From: Sphingobium sp. WTD-1
GTDB lineage: Bacteria; Pseudomonadota; Alphaproteobacteria; Sphingomonadales; Sphingomonadaceae
Assembly: GCF_030128825.1 (NCBI RefSeq)
Contig: NZ_CP119127.1
Coordinates: 726,001-790,000, forward strand
DNA: 64,000 nt
Direction of reading: 5' to 3'
Shown piece by piece: positions 17,522-25,750 of the stretch; within the stretch, counting starts at the first letter, position 1; every line of letters begins with the position of its first letter. The notes beneath the pieces are model-generated. The model saw only the letters and a list, made by a program, of their open reading frames with translations, had not been told where the DNA came from and did no database searches. The position numbers and the translations under genes were made by a program.

Positions 17522-17694
17522 GCTGAAACTCCCTTGGGCCAGACCCATCGCAAGGGGATGGGCAATAACACTTCCACCATATGGACAAAATGCGCACAAC
17601 GTGGGGCAATTGAGGGGAAGAATCGCGTCCAGCCTCTCCTACACCCTTGTTTTTCTCATTTTGTGGGATAGAGTGTTAGTAGATGAGACAAAAT
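17522..17694. promoter_or_regulatory. Divergent control region with three ACAAAAT motifs
   Basis: This region separates the divergent rhmD and IclR-type genes. The heptamer ACAAAAT occurs at 17585-17591 and 17688-17694, and its complement ATTTTGT at 17658-17664. The second and third copies form an inverted pair 23 bases apart, the distal copy lying within the first codons of the regulator gene. IclR-type proteins commonly bind short AT-rich dyads in such divergent regions, so these are good candidates for the operator controlling both rhamnose units. The regulator start at 17683 lacks an obvious Shine-Dalgarno sequence. Binding is not demonstrated. Confidence 0.5.
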
Positions 17695-18510
17695 ACGTCA
17701 AACCCGGAATCGGGTCCGCGAGAGGAAAAGTCGAAGACGCAGGGGTCGCAGACCCTTCAGCGCGGGCTGGACCTGCTCGACCAGGTGATCGACGGGCCGG
17801 TGAAGCTCGCCGACCTGTCCGAGCGCATGGGCCTGACGCGCTCCACCACCCATCGCCTCGCCAATGCGCTGGTCGAGCGCGGTTTCCTGACCTTCCTGCC
17901 GCGCGAGGGCTATCAGCTTGGCCCCAAGCTGCTGCAGCTCGGCTTCCTGGCGCAGAGCCAGGCCGACGTGGTGCAGATTGCCCGCCCCCATCTGGAAGCG
18001 CTGGCCGCCGCGAGCGAGGATGTGGTGCATCTGGGCCGGCTGGACGGCGATCAGGCGCTTTATCTGGACAAGATCCCCGGCCGCCGCCGGGTCGAGATTT
18101 CGAGCCGGATCGGCGATCGCCATCCGCTGACATCGACGGGCCTTGGCAAGGCGCTGATGCTGGACGATCCGGAAGCGGGCTGGACCCGACTGCTGGAAAG
18201 CGAGCGGGAGAACGGCACCCATGATGCCGACCCGGCGCAGTGGCTGGAGCGGATGCGCGGCTATGTCGCGGCCGGGCGCGCGTTCGACCTGGAAGAGAAT
18301 GAGGACCAGATACGCTGCGTTGCCGCGCCGATCCGTGATGCATCCGGCGCGATCGTCGCCGCCATCAGCCTGTCGAGCGCCGCCCAATATATGGATGACG
18401 AGCGCATGGCATCGCTGAGCGACGAGGTCCGCGCCGCCGCGCAGAAGGTCAGCGCCGATCTGGGCTGGACCCCCGGCGTCAAATCCCCCCGCCGCCCGGT
18501 GCGGCGCTAA
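17683..18510 (+). CDS. IclR-family transcriptional regulator of rhamnose catabolism
   Basis: A 275-residue regulator. A winged helix-turn-helix around residues 36-62 (VKLADLSERMGLTRSTTHRL) follows TLQRGLDLLD, and the C-terminal effector domain contains DQALYLDKIPGRRRVEISSRIG, HPLTSTGLGKAL and IRCVAAPIRDASGAIVAAISLS, all characteristic of IclR proteins. Its position, divergent from rhmD and directly upstream of the L-rhamnose dehydrogenase gene, makes it the probable local regulator, sensing rhamnose or a pathway acid. The start is ATG 17683; the first ~25 residues are polar and low in conservation. Whether it acts as repressor or activator cannot be told from sequence. Confidence 0.9.
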   Translation: MRQNTSNPESGPREEKSKTQGSQTLQRGLDLLDQVIDGPVKLADLSERMGLTRSTTHRLANALVERGFLTFLPREGYQLGPKLLQLGFLAQSQADVVQIARPHLEALAAASEDVVHLGRLDGDQALYLDKIPGRRRVEISSRIGDRHPLTSTGLGKALMLDDPEAGWTRLLESERENGTHDADPAQWLERMRGYVAAGRAFDLEENEDQIRCVAAPIRDASGAIVAAISLSSAAQYMDDERMASLSDEVRAAAQKVSADLGWTPGVKSPRRPVRR

Positions 18511-18527
18511 TCCAAGGAAATGCTCGC

Positions 18528-19292
18528 ATGAAGCTGCTTGAAGGCAAGACCGTCCTCGTCACCGGCGCATCGACCGGCATCGGCCGGGCGGCCGCCATCG
18601 GCGCCGCCCAGCATGGCGCCGACGTCGTCATCAACTACGCCCATAGCGACGGCCCGGCCGCCAGCTGCGTCGCCGAGATCGAGGCGCTGGGCCAGCGCGC
18701 GATCGCGGTGAAGGGCGATGTCGCCGATCCGCAAACCGCGCAGGACTTCGTTGCCAAGGCGGTCGAGGCGTTCGGCAAGGTCGACGTGATGGTCAGCAAT
18801 GCCGGCATCTGCCCGTTCCATGGCTTCCTCGACATGCCGGTCGACGTGGTGGAGCGCACCTTCAAGGTGAACCTGCACGGCGCCTATTTCATGGTGCAGG
18901 CGGCCGCGCAGCAGATGGTGAAGCAGGGCCATGGCGGGTCGATCGTCGCCGTCTCCTCCATCTCCGCGCTGGTCGGCGGCGAGTATCAGACGCATTACAC
19001 CCCGACCAAGGCGGGCGTGCATTCGCTGATGCAGTCCACGGCGATTGCGCTCGGCAAATATGGCATCCGTTGCAACAGCGTGCTGCCCGGCACCATACTG
19101 ACCGAGATCAACAAGGATGATCTGGCCGATGTCGAGAAGCGCGAATATATGGAAAAGCGCACCCCGCTCGGCCGCCTGGGCGCGCCCGAAGACCTGGCCG
19201 GGCCGATCGTCTTCCTGGCGTCGGACATGGCCGCCTATGTCACCGGCGCGGCGCTGCTGGTCGACGGCGGCATGTATGTGAACCTGCAATAA
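18528..19292 (+). CDS. LRA1: L-rhamnose 1-dehydrogenase (SDR)
   Basis: A 254-residue short-chain dehydrogenase with TGASTGIG (12-19), NAGICPFHGFLDMP around residues 91-104, the catalytic Tyr157-x-x-x-Lys161 in THYTPTKAG, and PLGRLGAPEDLAGPIVFLASD. The NAGICPFH and SSISALVGG segments closely match NAD(P)-dependent L-rhamnose 1-dehydrogenases described in Azotobacter and Sphingomonas. It oxidises L-rhamnose to L-rhamnono-lactone, the first step of the non-phosphorylated pathway. It follows the IclR-type gene by 17 bases and is followed by a short inverted repeat before the acetylesterase gene. Functional assignment is strong. Confidence 0.92.
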   Translation: MKLLEGKTVLVTGASTGIGRAAAIGAAQHGADVVINYAHSDGPAASCVAEIEALGQRAIAVKGDVADPQTAQDFVAKAVEAFGKVDVMVSNAGICPFHGFLDMPVDVVERTFKVNLHGAYFMVQAAAQQMVKQGHGGSIVAVSSISALVGGEYQTHYTPTKAGVHSLMQSTAIALGKYGIRCNSVLPGTILTEINKDDLADVEKREYMEKRTPLGRLGAPEDLAGPIVFLASDMAAYVTGAALLVDGGMYVNLQ

Positions 19293-19303
19293 GATATTGA
19301 GCG

Positions 19304-19333
19304 CCGTCATTCCCGCGAAAGCGGGGATGACGG
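19304..19333. repeat. Short hairpin repeat with GAAA loop
   Basis: A 30-base hairpin: CCGTCATTCCCGC (19304-19316), loop GAAA, GCGGGGATGACGG (19321-19333), with one T-G mismatch in a 13-base stem. The CATTCCCGCGAAAGCGGG core resembles a dispersed repeat common in alphaproteobacterial intergenic DNA. It lies between the rhamnose dehydrogenase and the acetylesterase genes and has no following U-tract, so it is more likely a dispersed repeat or mRNA stabiliser than an intrinsic terminator. Confidence 0.7.
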
Positions 19334-19350
19334 TATTCAGGAAACAGGAC

Positions 19351-20163
19351 ATGCCGATGAGGATCGTCACCAAAGCCGCCGCCGCCCTCGCCCTGCTGGC
19401 CACGCCCTTGCCGGCGCTGGCGACGCAGCCGGGTGACACGATCCTGATCGCCAGCGATTCGACCGCGGCCAATTACAAGAAGGGCAATTATCCCCAGACC
19501 GGCTGGGGCATGATGCTGGGCTGCGGCCTGTCGCCCGAGGTGCGGGTGTCCAACCATGCGATGGGCGGGCGGTCGACCCGCACCTTCATCGAGGAAGGGC
19601 GCTGGACCAAATTGATGAGCGAGCTGATGCCCGGCGACACGGTGCTGATCCAGTTCGGCCATAATGACGCCTATCGCGCCAAGCCGCAGCGCTGGGCGCC
19701 GGCGCAGACCGACTATCGCAACAATCTGCTGCGCTTCATCTGGGACGTGCGCAGCGCGGGCGGCACGCCGGTGCTGGTGACGCCGGTGACGCGGCGCAGC
19801 TATGGCGCCGACGGCAAGGCCAAGGCCGACTTCGCCGAATATTCCGCGGTGATGCGCGAGCTGGCGGCGAACGCGCATGTGCCGATCATCGATCTGGAAG
19901 CGCTGTCGCGTGCCTGGGTCGACCGGGCCGGGCCGGACAAGGCGAAGGCCTATTTCCTCCATTACAAGGCGGAGGACAAGATGCCCGGCTTCCCCAAGGG
20001 GATCGATGACGATACCCATTTCAGCGAACTGGGCGCGCGCAATGTCGCCGATCTGGTCGCCGGTGGCCTCAAGGCGCTGAACCTGCCGATTTCGGCCAAG
20101 GTACTGGCGAGCCGGCCGGCACTCGATCGGACCACGCCGCTGGGAAGGACCGAATGCCAATGA
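19351..20163 (+). CDS. Rhamnogalacturonan acetylesterase (SGNH, CE12-like)
   Basis: A secreted protein of about 270 residues with signal peptide MRIVTKAAAALALLATPLPALA. It has the SGNH layout of rhamnogalacturonan acetylesterases: block I ASDSTAANYKKGNYPQTGWG with the nucleophile Ser37, GGRSTRTFIEEGRW, block III IQFGHNDA, and the late Asp220-x-x-His223 in DDTHFSELG. The block I glycine is serine here. These enzymes remove acetyl groups from galacturonate in the rhamnogalacturonan I backbone, letting lyases and hydrolases work. ATGs at 19351 and 19357 are both possible; AGGAAACAGGAC lies just upstream. It is followed by another esterase gene with an overlapping start. Confidence 0.85.
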   Translation: MPMRIVTKAAAALALLATPLPALATQPGDTILIASDSTAANYKKGNYPQTGWGMMLGCGLSPEVRVSNHAMGGRSTRTFIEEGRWTKLMSELMPGDTVLIQFGHNDAYRAKPQRWAPAQTDYRNNLLRFIWDVRSAGGTPVLVTPVTRRSYGADGKAKADFAEYSAVMRELAANAHVPIIDLEALSRAWVDRAGPDKAKAYFLHYKAEDKMPGFPKGIDDDTHFSELGARNVADLVAGGLKALNLPISAKVLASRPALDRTTPLGRTECQ

Positions 20164-21131
20164 CCATGCTTGACCGTCGCGGCCTGTTGACCGGCGCTGC
20201 CGTTGCCGCCGCGCTTGCGCCGATGGGCGAGGCACTGGCGCAGAGCTTTCCGCTGCCCCAGGGATTCGTCCGCTTTCCGATCTGGCCGGGCAAGGCGCCG
20301 GGCAGCGAGCATGTGACGGTGAAGGAAGTGGAGACGCTGCGCCGACCCGACAGCGGGCCTGACGATGGCGTGTTCGCCCATATCGTGACCCCGACCCTGA
20401 CCCTGTTGCGGCCGGCAAAACCCAATGGCGCGGCGATCATGCTGATCCCCGGCGGCGGCTATAGCCGGGTGGCGATCGGCCATGAGGGCTATTCGATCGC
20501 GCGCCGCTTTGCCGAGGCCGGCTATGTCTGCTTCGTGCTGCTCTATCGCCTGCCCGCCGATGGCTGGGCCGCCGGGGCCGAGGCGCCGCTGCAGGATGCG
20601 CAGCGCGCGCTGCGGCTGGTGCGGTCGATGGCGGCCAAGGAGAAATTCGACGCCAACCGGGTCGGCGTGATCGGCTTTTCGGCCGGCGGGCACCTGGCCG
20701 CCTGGCTGACCAGCCGGGCGCCGGTGGAAAGCTACAAGCCGGTCGATGCCGCCGATCGCGAGCCGGTCAAGGCCGCCGTCGCGGCTTACATGTATCCGGT
20801 GATCCAGATGGAGGGGCCGTTCGTCCACAAGGGGTCGCGCACGCAATTGCTGGGCGAGAATCCGAGCGCGGAGCGGATGCGCGCCTATTCGCTGGACCAG
20901 GATGTGAGCGCGCAGACGCCGCCGGTGTTCCTGGCCCATGCGATCGACGATCCGGCGGTGCCGGTCGACAACAGCATCGCCATGCTGGCGGCGCTGCGGG
21001 CGCAGAAGATCCCGACCGAATGCCATTTGTTCGAAAATGGCGGCCATGGCTTCGGCATTACGGCGCAGGCCCAGTCGGCGGCGCCCTGGCCGGATCTGTT
21101 CCTGGCCTTTGCCAAGAGGCATGGCGTGTGA
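20154..21131 (+). CDS. Exported alpha/beta-hydrolase, probable pectin/sugar esterase
   Basis: A 325-residue protein with a twin-arginine-like leader (LDRRGLLTGAAVAAALAP) and mature alpha/beta-hydrolase features: IPGGGYSRVAIGHEG oxyanion region, nucleophile Ser176 in GFSAGGHLAAW, the acid segment AHAIDDPAVPV and FENGGHGFG histidine. The fold matches BD-FAE/acetylxylan esterases, so it probably removes acetyl or acyl groups from pectin fragments in the periplasm. The start is ambiguous: ATG 20154 has GGAAGGA close by; ATG 20160 would give the classic four-base ATGA overlap with the upstream stop. It ends with a GTGA overlap into lutA, joining polymer deacetylation to lactate oxidation in one operon. 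Confidence 0.75.
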   Translation: MPMTMLDRRGLLTGAAVAAALAPMGEALAQSFPLPQGFVRFPIWPGKAPGSEHVTVKEVETLRRPDSGPDDGVFAHIVTPTLTLLRPAKPNGAAIMLIPGGGYSRVAIGHEGYSIARRFAEAGYVCFVLLYRLPADGWAAGAEAPLQDAQRALRLVRSMAAKEKFDANRVGVIGFSAGGHLAAWLTSRAPVESYKPVDAADREPVKAAVAAYMYPVIQMEGPFVHKGSRTQLLGENPSAERMRAYSLDQDVSAQTPPVFLAHAIDDPAVPVDNSIAMLAALRAQKIPTECHLFENGGHGFGITAQAQSAAPWPDLFLAFAKRHGV

Positions 21132-21886
21132 CCCAGCATAAGGTTGCCCTGTTCGTCACCTGCCTGGTCGACATGATGCGCCCGCGCATCGGCTTTGCCG
21201 CGATCCGCGCGCTGGAGGCGGCGGGCTGCGACGTGGTCGTGCCCGAGGGCCAGACCTGTTGCGGCCAGCCGGCGCTCAACAGCGGCGATACCGGCCATGC
21301 GATCGCGCTGGCCAAGCAGACCATCGTCGCGCTGGAACCCTATGAAGCGGTGGTGGTGCCGTCGGGATCGTGCGGCGGCACCATCCGTTGCCATTATCCC
21401 GAGCTGTTCGAGCATGATCCGGAGTGGCTGCCGCGCGCGCGGGCGGTGGCGGGCAAGACATGGGAGATCATGGCCTATCTGGACGAGATATGCGGGTGGA
21501 AGCCCGAGGGCGTGCAGGTGGATGCCAAGGCGACCTATCATGACAGCTGTTCGGGCCTGCGCGAGCTGGGCGTCAAGGCGCAGCCGCGCCGGTTGCTGAA
21601 GCCGATCGCCGGGCTGGAGCTGACGCCGCTGGCGGGCGAGGAGACATGTTGCGGCTTTGGCGGCACTTTCTGCGTCAAATATCCCGCCATTTCCAACGCG
21701 ATCGTCGGCGAGAAGGCGGACGCGATCGAGGCGACCGGCGCCGACCTGCTGCTGGCCGGCGACCTGGGCTGCCTGATGAACATGGCCGGCAAGCTCAACC
21801 GCCAGGGCAGCAAGGTCCGCGCCTTCCACGCGATCGAGCTGATCGCCGGCATGGGCGACGGTCCGGCGATCGGGGAAGAGGCATGA
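21128..21886 (+). CDS. lutA: L-lactate dehydrogenase complex subunit LutA/LldE
   Basis: A 252-residue protein with two CCG-type domains: ETCCGQPALNSG-like GQTCCGQPALNSG near residue 45 and EETCCGFGGTFCVKYP near residue 180, plus a VVPSGSCGG site between them. This matches the LutA/LldE subunit of the three-part iron-sulfur L-lactate oxidising complex. The complex oxidises L-lactate to pyruvate and passes electrons towards the respiratory chain. The GTG start at 21128 overlaps the esterase stop (GTGA), giving a length close to E. coli LldE (239 residues); the longer frame from 21020 lies in the esterase gene. Here it can use L-lactate made by the rhamnose pathway. Confidence 0.92.
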   Translation: MTQHKVALFVTCLVDMMRPRIGFAAIRALEAAGCDVVVPEGQTCCGQPALNSGDTGHAIALAKQTIVALEPYEAVVVPSGSCGGTIRCHYPELFEHDPEWLPRARAVAGKTWEIMAYLDEICGWKPEGVQVDAKATYHDSCSGLRELGVKAQPRRLLKPIAGLELTPLAGEETCCGFGGTFCVKYPAISNAIVGEKADAIEATGADLLLAGDLGCLMNMAGKLNRQGSKVRAFHAIELIAGMGDGPAIGEEA

Positions 21887-23298
21887 GCGGCGCACCGACC
21901 GAGGCGACCAGTTTCAAGGCGCGCGCCGATGCGGCGCTGGCCGACCGCATCCTGAAGGTTGCGGTCGAGCGGACGGCGGGCACGGCTGAGGCCAAGCGCG
22001 CCGTCGCGGTCGACGCCTTTCCCGATTTCCAGGCGGCGCGCACCCGTGCGGCGGCGATCAAGGACCATGTCGTCGCCCATCTGGGCCATTATCTGGAGCA
22101 GTTCGAGGCGAACGCGACCGCCGCCGGGGCGAAAGTCCATTGGGCGCGCACCGCCGACGAGGCCTGTGCCATCGTCATCGCCCTGTGCAAGACGGCGAAG
22201 GCGAAGAGCGTCGCCCGCTCCAAGTCGATGCTGGGCGAGGAGATCGGCCTGCCCCATGCGCTGGCCGAGGCCGGGATCGGCCGGGTCGAGACCGACCTTG
22301 CCGAACATATCATCCAGCTGGCCGACGAGCGGCCCTCGCACATCATCTGGCCGGCGATGCACAAGACCCGCGAGCAGGTGTCCGCCCTGTTCAAGGCCAA
22401 GCATCGCACGCCGCATGAGGAAGAGACGATCGCCGCCATGGCGGAAAGCGCGCGGCGCGAGTTGCGCACCCAGATGCTGGGCGCGGATGTCGGCATTTCC
22501 GGCGCCAATTTCCTGATCGCCGACACCGGCGCGATCTGCACCGTCACCAATGAGGGCAATGCCGAGTTGTCGCTCGTCCCGCCGCGCGTCCATATCGTGA
22601 CCGCCGGGATCGAGAAGATCGTGCCGAGCATGCCCCATGCCGTGCATATGCTGCGGATGCTGGCGCGGTCGGCGACCGGCGCGGCGCTGACCCAGTACAC
22701 GACCTTCTACACCGGCCCCAAGCGTCCCGGCGACCGGGACGGGCCGGAGGAGATGCATATCGTGCTGGTCGACAATGGCCGCACCCAGATGCGCGAGGAA
22801 GGCTTGGCCGAGATGCTGCGCTGCATCCGCTGCGGCGCCTGCATGAACCATTGCGTCGTGTTCCGCCAGATTGGCGGCCATGCCTATGGCGGCACTTATC
22901 CGGGGCCGATGGGCGCGGTGCTGACCCCGGTGCTGGACGGGCTGAAGCAGAGCCGCGATCTGCCCAACGCCTGCACCATGAACGGCAAATGCCAGGAAGT
23001 GTGCCCGGTGCGCATCCCGCTGCCGACGCTGCTGCGCGGCTGGCGCGAGAAGAGCTGGCGCGAGGGGCTGGAGCCGCAATCGCTGCGCGCGGGGCTCAGC
23101 CTATGGGCCTGGGTCGCGACCCGGCCGCGCCTCTATCGGATGGGCACCGGCCTGGCGGTGCGGGCGATGCGGCTGCTGGGCAGCAAGGGCTGGATCCGCA
23201 CGCTGCCGCTGGCCGGCGGCTGGACGCGCTATCGCGACATGCCAAAGCCCGCGGCGCAGACCTTCATGGAGCAATATCGCAAGGAAAACGGCCGATGA
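21883..23298 (+). CDS. lutB: L-lactate dehydrogenase complex subunit LutB/LldF
   Basis: A 471-residue iron-sulfur subunit. The N-terminal LUD domain includes SKSMLGEEIGLPHALAEAG-type motifs around residue 110 and NEGNAELSL near residue 222. The first ferredoxin-like motif CIRCGACMNHC is complete. The second, CTMNGKCQEVCP, has Asn where LldF proteins usually have the second Cys, so the second cluster may be ligated differently or be incomplete; this may be a lineage trait. The C-terminal region continues with VRIPLPTLLRGWREK. ATG 21883 overlaps the lutA stop and the lutC start overlaps its stop, so all three subunits are translationally coupled. Confidence 0.92.
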   Translation: MSGAPTEATSFKARADAALADRILKVAVERTAGTAEAKRAVAVDAFPDFQAARTRAAAIKDHVVAHLGHYLEQFEANATAAGAKVHWARTADEACAIVIALCKTAKAKSVARSKSMLGEEIGLPHALAEAGIGRVETDLAEHIIQLADERPSHIIWPAMHKTREQVSALFKAKHRTPHEEETIAAMAESARRELRTQMLGADVGISGANFLIADTGAICTVTNEGNAELSLVPPRVHIVTAGIEKIVPSMPHAVHMLRMLARSATGAALTQYTTFYTGPKRPGDRDGPEEMHIVLVDNGRTQMREEGLAEMLRCIRCGACMNHCVVFRQIGGHAYGGTYPGPMGAVLTPVLDGLKQSRDLPNACTMNGKCQEVCPVRIPLPTLLRGWREKSWREGLEPQSLRAGLSLWAWVATRPRLYRMGTGLAVRAMRLLGSKGWIRTLPLAGGWTRYRDMPKPAAQTFMEQYRKENGR

Positions 23299-23933
23299 AT
23301 GCGCGCGAGGCCATCCTTGGTCGCCTGAAAGATGACAGCGACATTGACATAGCAGCGGAGGCTGCGGCGCTGCTCGGCACGCCGGAGCGACCGGCGGTCG
23401 ATGTCGCTCATGTCGAGGCGGAGTTTCTGGCGCGGCTGGCCCTGCCCAGCGTCAGCGCCAGTCATGACGTTATCGAAACGATATCCGACCTGCCTGCTGC
23501 GGTCGCGCGTTATCTGGATGCGCAGGGCGAGGCGCGCGCACTGTGCCTGCCGCCCGACCCGCGCCTGTCGGGCTGCGACTGGAGCGGCTTTGCCCTGCAT
23601 CAGGATGCCGCGCCGGACGAGGCGGCGGCACTGGCCATCGCGCGCAAGGGCATTGCCGAGACCGGATCGCTGATATTCGAGACCAGCCCGCAGGCGCCGA
23701 TGCTGCCCAATTTCCTGACGCTGCACCATCTGGTGCTGCTGCGCGTCGCGGACATCGCCCCCTGGCTGGAGGAGGCGCCGCTGGCCGGGCCGCAGCCGCG
23801 CGCCCATTACTGGATCACCGGCGTGTCGGGCACGACCGATATCGAGGGCACTTATGTGCGCGGCGCCCATGGCCCCCGCTTCCTGCATGTCATCCTGCTG
23901 CGCGGCGATTTTCCTCATATGTCGGAACAATAG
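23295..23933 (+). CDS. lutC: L-lactate dehydrogenase complex subunit LutC/LldG
   Basis: A 212-residue LUD-domain protein beginning MNAREAILGRLK, with GIAETGSLIFETSPQAPML, VLLRVADI and the terminal ISGTTDIEG-like VSGTTDIEGTYVRGAHGP, the standard LutC ending. It is the third component of the L-lactate oxidising complex. It overlaps lutB by ATGA and ends the operon that starts with the IclR-type regulator and rhamnose dehydrogenase. The gene order lutA-lutB-lutC is the usual one. The unusual part is the context within a rhamnogalacturonan unit rather than next to a lactate permease or a dedicated lactate regulator. Confidence 0.92.
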   Translation: MNAREAILGRLKDDSDIDIAAEAAALLGTPERPAVDVAHVEAEFLARLALPSVSASHDVIETISDLPAAVARYLDAQGEARALCLPPDPRLSGCDWSGFALHQDAAPDEAAALAIARKGIAETGSLIFETSPQAPMLPNFLTLHHLVLLRVADIAPWLEEAPLAGPQPRAHYWITGVSGTTDIEGTYVRGAHGPRFLHVILLRGDFPHMSEQ

Positions 23934-23955
23934 TCCACATTCCGGGAAAACAGGC

Positions 23956-23983
23956 TTACATTCGTCGCCTGCGCCGTTATAAG
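23956..23983 (+). promoter_or_regulatory. Candidate promoter for kduI
   Basis: In the 79-base gap between lutC and kduI, TTACAT (23956-23961) and TATAAG (23978-23983) are separated by 16 bases, close to a sigma-70 type promoter. It ends about 30 bases before the kduI ATG, which has GGAGA upstream. The gap marks a new transcription unit starting with kduI. The match is suggestive only. Confidence 0.4.
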
Positions 23984-24012
23984 CTTCGCCAAAGTTTAGA
24001 TGGAGATTCCCG

Positions 24013-24852
24013 ATGTTCGACAAGACCTATTATGCGACCCACCCCGACATGATGGAGTGCGTGTCGAACGAGGAGCTGCGGGATCGCTATCTGATCGGCG
24101 GGCTGTTCCGTGACGGCGAATGCGTGCTGAACTATACCCATGCCGAGCGGTTCGTGATCGGCGGCGTGGCGGTGGCCGATGCCCCGGTGAAGCTGCCGGC
24201 ACAGACCGAGCCGGCCTCGGCGGCGGGCCATCCCTTCCTGGAGCGGCGCGAGCTGGCGATCGTCAATGTCTCGGGCGTCGAAGGCACCGTGACCGTCGAC
24301 GGCGAAGTCTTCACGCTGGGCAACAAGGATTGCCTCTATGTGACGATGGGCGCCAAGGATGTGGAGTTCGCCGGCGCCGGCGCGCGTTTCTATCTCGCCT
24401 CCTGCCCGGCGCACAAGGCGTTCACCACCCGCAAGCTCGGCATCGCCGACGCCAATGCACTGGAGCGCGGCAGCCTGGAGGAATCGAACGAGCGCACCAT
24501 CTTCCAGCTCGTCATCCCCGGCATCTGCGACAGCGCGCAGCTGGTCATGGGCCTCACGGTCCTGAAGCCCGGTTCGGTGTGGAACACCATGCCCCCGCAC
24601 ATCCATGAGCGCCGCAGCGAGATTTATTTCTATTTCGAGCTGGATGGCGATGCCGACCGCGTCTTCCACTATATGGGCGAGGGCGACGCGATGCGTCACA
24701 TCGTCATGGCGAACGAGGAAGCGGTGATCTCGCCGCCCTGGTCGATCCATATGGGATCGGGCACCAAGGCCTATGCCTTCATCTGGGCAATGGCCGGCGA
24801 GAACCAGGACTATACCGACATGAACGTGCTGGACATCTGCCAGCTGGCCTGA
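24013..24852 (+). CDS. kduI: 5-dehydro-4-deoxy-D-glucuronate isomerase KduI
   Basis: A 279-residue cupin-type isomerase. The metal ligands line up with E. coli KduI: His196 and His198 in [10 protein letters not shown], Glu203, and a late histidine at 246 in WSIHMGSG. Other family segments are [35 protein letters not shown] and YFYFEL. KduI converts 5-keto-4-deoxyuronate (from lyase and GH105/unsaturated glucuronyl hydrolase action) into 3-deoxy-D-glycero-2,5-hexodiulosonate. It is first in a plus-strand unit with kduD, consistent with pectin use. Length matches E. coli (278 residues). Confidence 0.96.
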   Translation: MFDKTYYATHPDMMECVSNEELRDRYLIGGLFRDGECVLNYTHAERFVIGGVAVADAPVKLPAQTEPASAAGHPFLERRELAIVNVSGVEGTVTVDGEVFTLGNKDCLYVTMGAKDVEFAGAGARFYLASCPAHKAFTTRKLGIADANALERGSLEESNERTIFQLVIPGICDSAQLVMGLTVLKPGSVWNTMPPHIHERRSEIYFYFELDGDADRVFHYMGEGDAMRHIVMANEEAVISPPWSIHMGSGTKAYAFIWAMAGENQDYTDMNVLDICQLA

Positions 24853-24901
24853 CGGTTTTTTGCCTCTTCCGCGCGAGCGGGAGGGGCCAGGGAGTCCTGA
24901 C

Positions 24902-25657
24902 ATGAGCACTATCTTCGATCTTGGTGGCAAGGTCGCCATCGTCACCGGCGCCAATACCGGCATCGGCCAGGCGATCGCGCTGTCGCTCGCGGCGGCCGGC
25001 GCCGACATTGCGGCGGTCGGCCGCACCCCGGCGGAAGAGACCGTCGAGAAGGTCCGGGCGCTGGGGCGCAAGGCCGAGATCGTCTCGGCCGACCTGTCGA
25101 GCATCGAACCGGTGCAGCGCGTCGTCGACGAGACGATCGCAAAGCTGGGCGGGCTCGACATATTGATCAACAATGCCGGCATCATCCGCCGCGCCGACAG
25201 CGTCGACTTCACCGAGGAAGACTGGGACGCGGTGATCGACACCAATTTGAAGTCGACCTTCTTCCTGGCCCAGGCGGCCGGGCGGCACATGCTGGCACAG
25301 GGTAGCGGCAAGATCGTCAACATCGCCTCGCTGCTGTCGTTCCAGGGCGGCATCCGGGTGCCGAGCTATACCGCGTCGAAGAGCGGCGTCGCTGGCCTCA
25401 CCAAGCTGCTGGCGAACGAGTGGGCGGCTAAAGGCGTCAACGTCAACGCGATCGCGCCGGGCTATATCGCGACCAACAACACCGCCGCGCTGCAGGCCGA
25501 CGAGACCCGCAACCGCCAGATCCAGGAACGCATCCCGGCCGGCCGCTGGGGCGACCCGAGCGATATCGGCGGCGCGGCCGTGTTCCTGGCCTCGCCGGCG
25601 GCCAACTATATCCATGGCCATATCCTCGCCGTCGATGGCGGCTGGCTGGCCCGCTGA
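24902..25657 (+). CDS. kduD: 2-dehydro-3-deoxy-D-gluconate 5-dehydrogenase KduD (SDR)
   Basis: A 251-residue short-chain dehydrogenase with TGANTGIG near residue 16, NNAGIIRRADSVDFTEEDWDAVI-type KduD signature (only first part quoted: NNAGIIRRADS), YTASKSG catalytic Tyr/Lys, and the NNTAALQADETRNRQI stretch found in KduD. It reduces 3-deoxy-D-glycero-2,5-hexodiulosonate to 2-keto-3-deoxygluconate. It follows kduI by 49 bases and precedes the GH35 gene. ATG 24902 was chosen over a longer frame from 24860, which adds non-conserved residues. The later enzymes of this branch (KdgK, KdgA) are not in the window. Confidence 0.95.
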   Translation: MSTIFDLGGKVAIVTGANTGIGQAIALSLAAAGADIAAVGRTPAEETVEKVRALGRKAEIVSADLSSIEPVQRVVDETIAKLGGLDILINNAGIIRRADSVDFTEEDWDAVIDTNLKSTFFLAQAAGRHMLAQGSGKIVNIASLLSFQGGIRVPSYTASKSGVAGLTKLLANEWAAKGVNVNAIAPGYIATNNTAALQADETRNRQIQERIPAGRWGDPSDIGGAAVFLASPAANYIHGHILAVDGGWLAR

Positions 25658-25750
25658 TATCCCGTCCTGCGCCCGTTCCTGATGGGCGAGCGCAGGACAA
25701 CCCCGACCCAAGAGGAGGGCTCAGCCTCCCGTTTCATCACAGGAGGACGG

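Noticed and set aside
19304..19333. Intrinsic terminator after rhamnose dehydrogenase
   Set aside because: The hairpin lacks a U-tract and the genes behind it have no separate promoter that I can see; a dispersed repeat is more likely.
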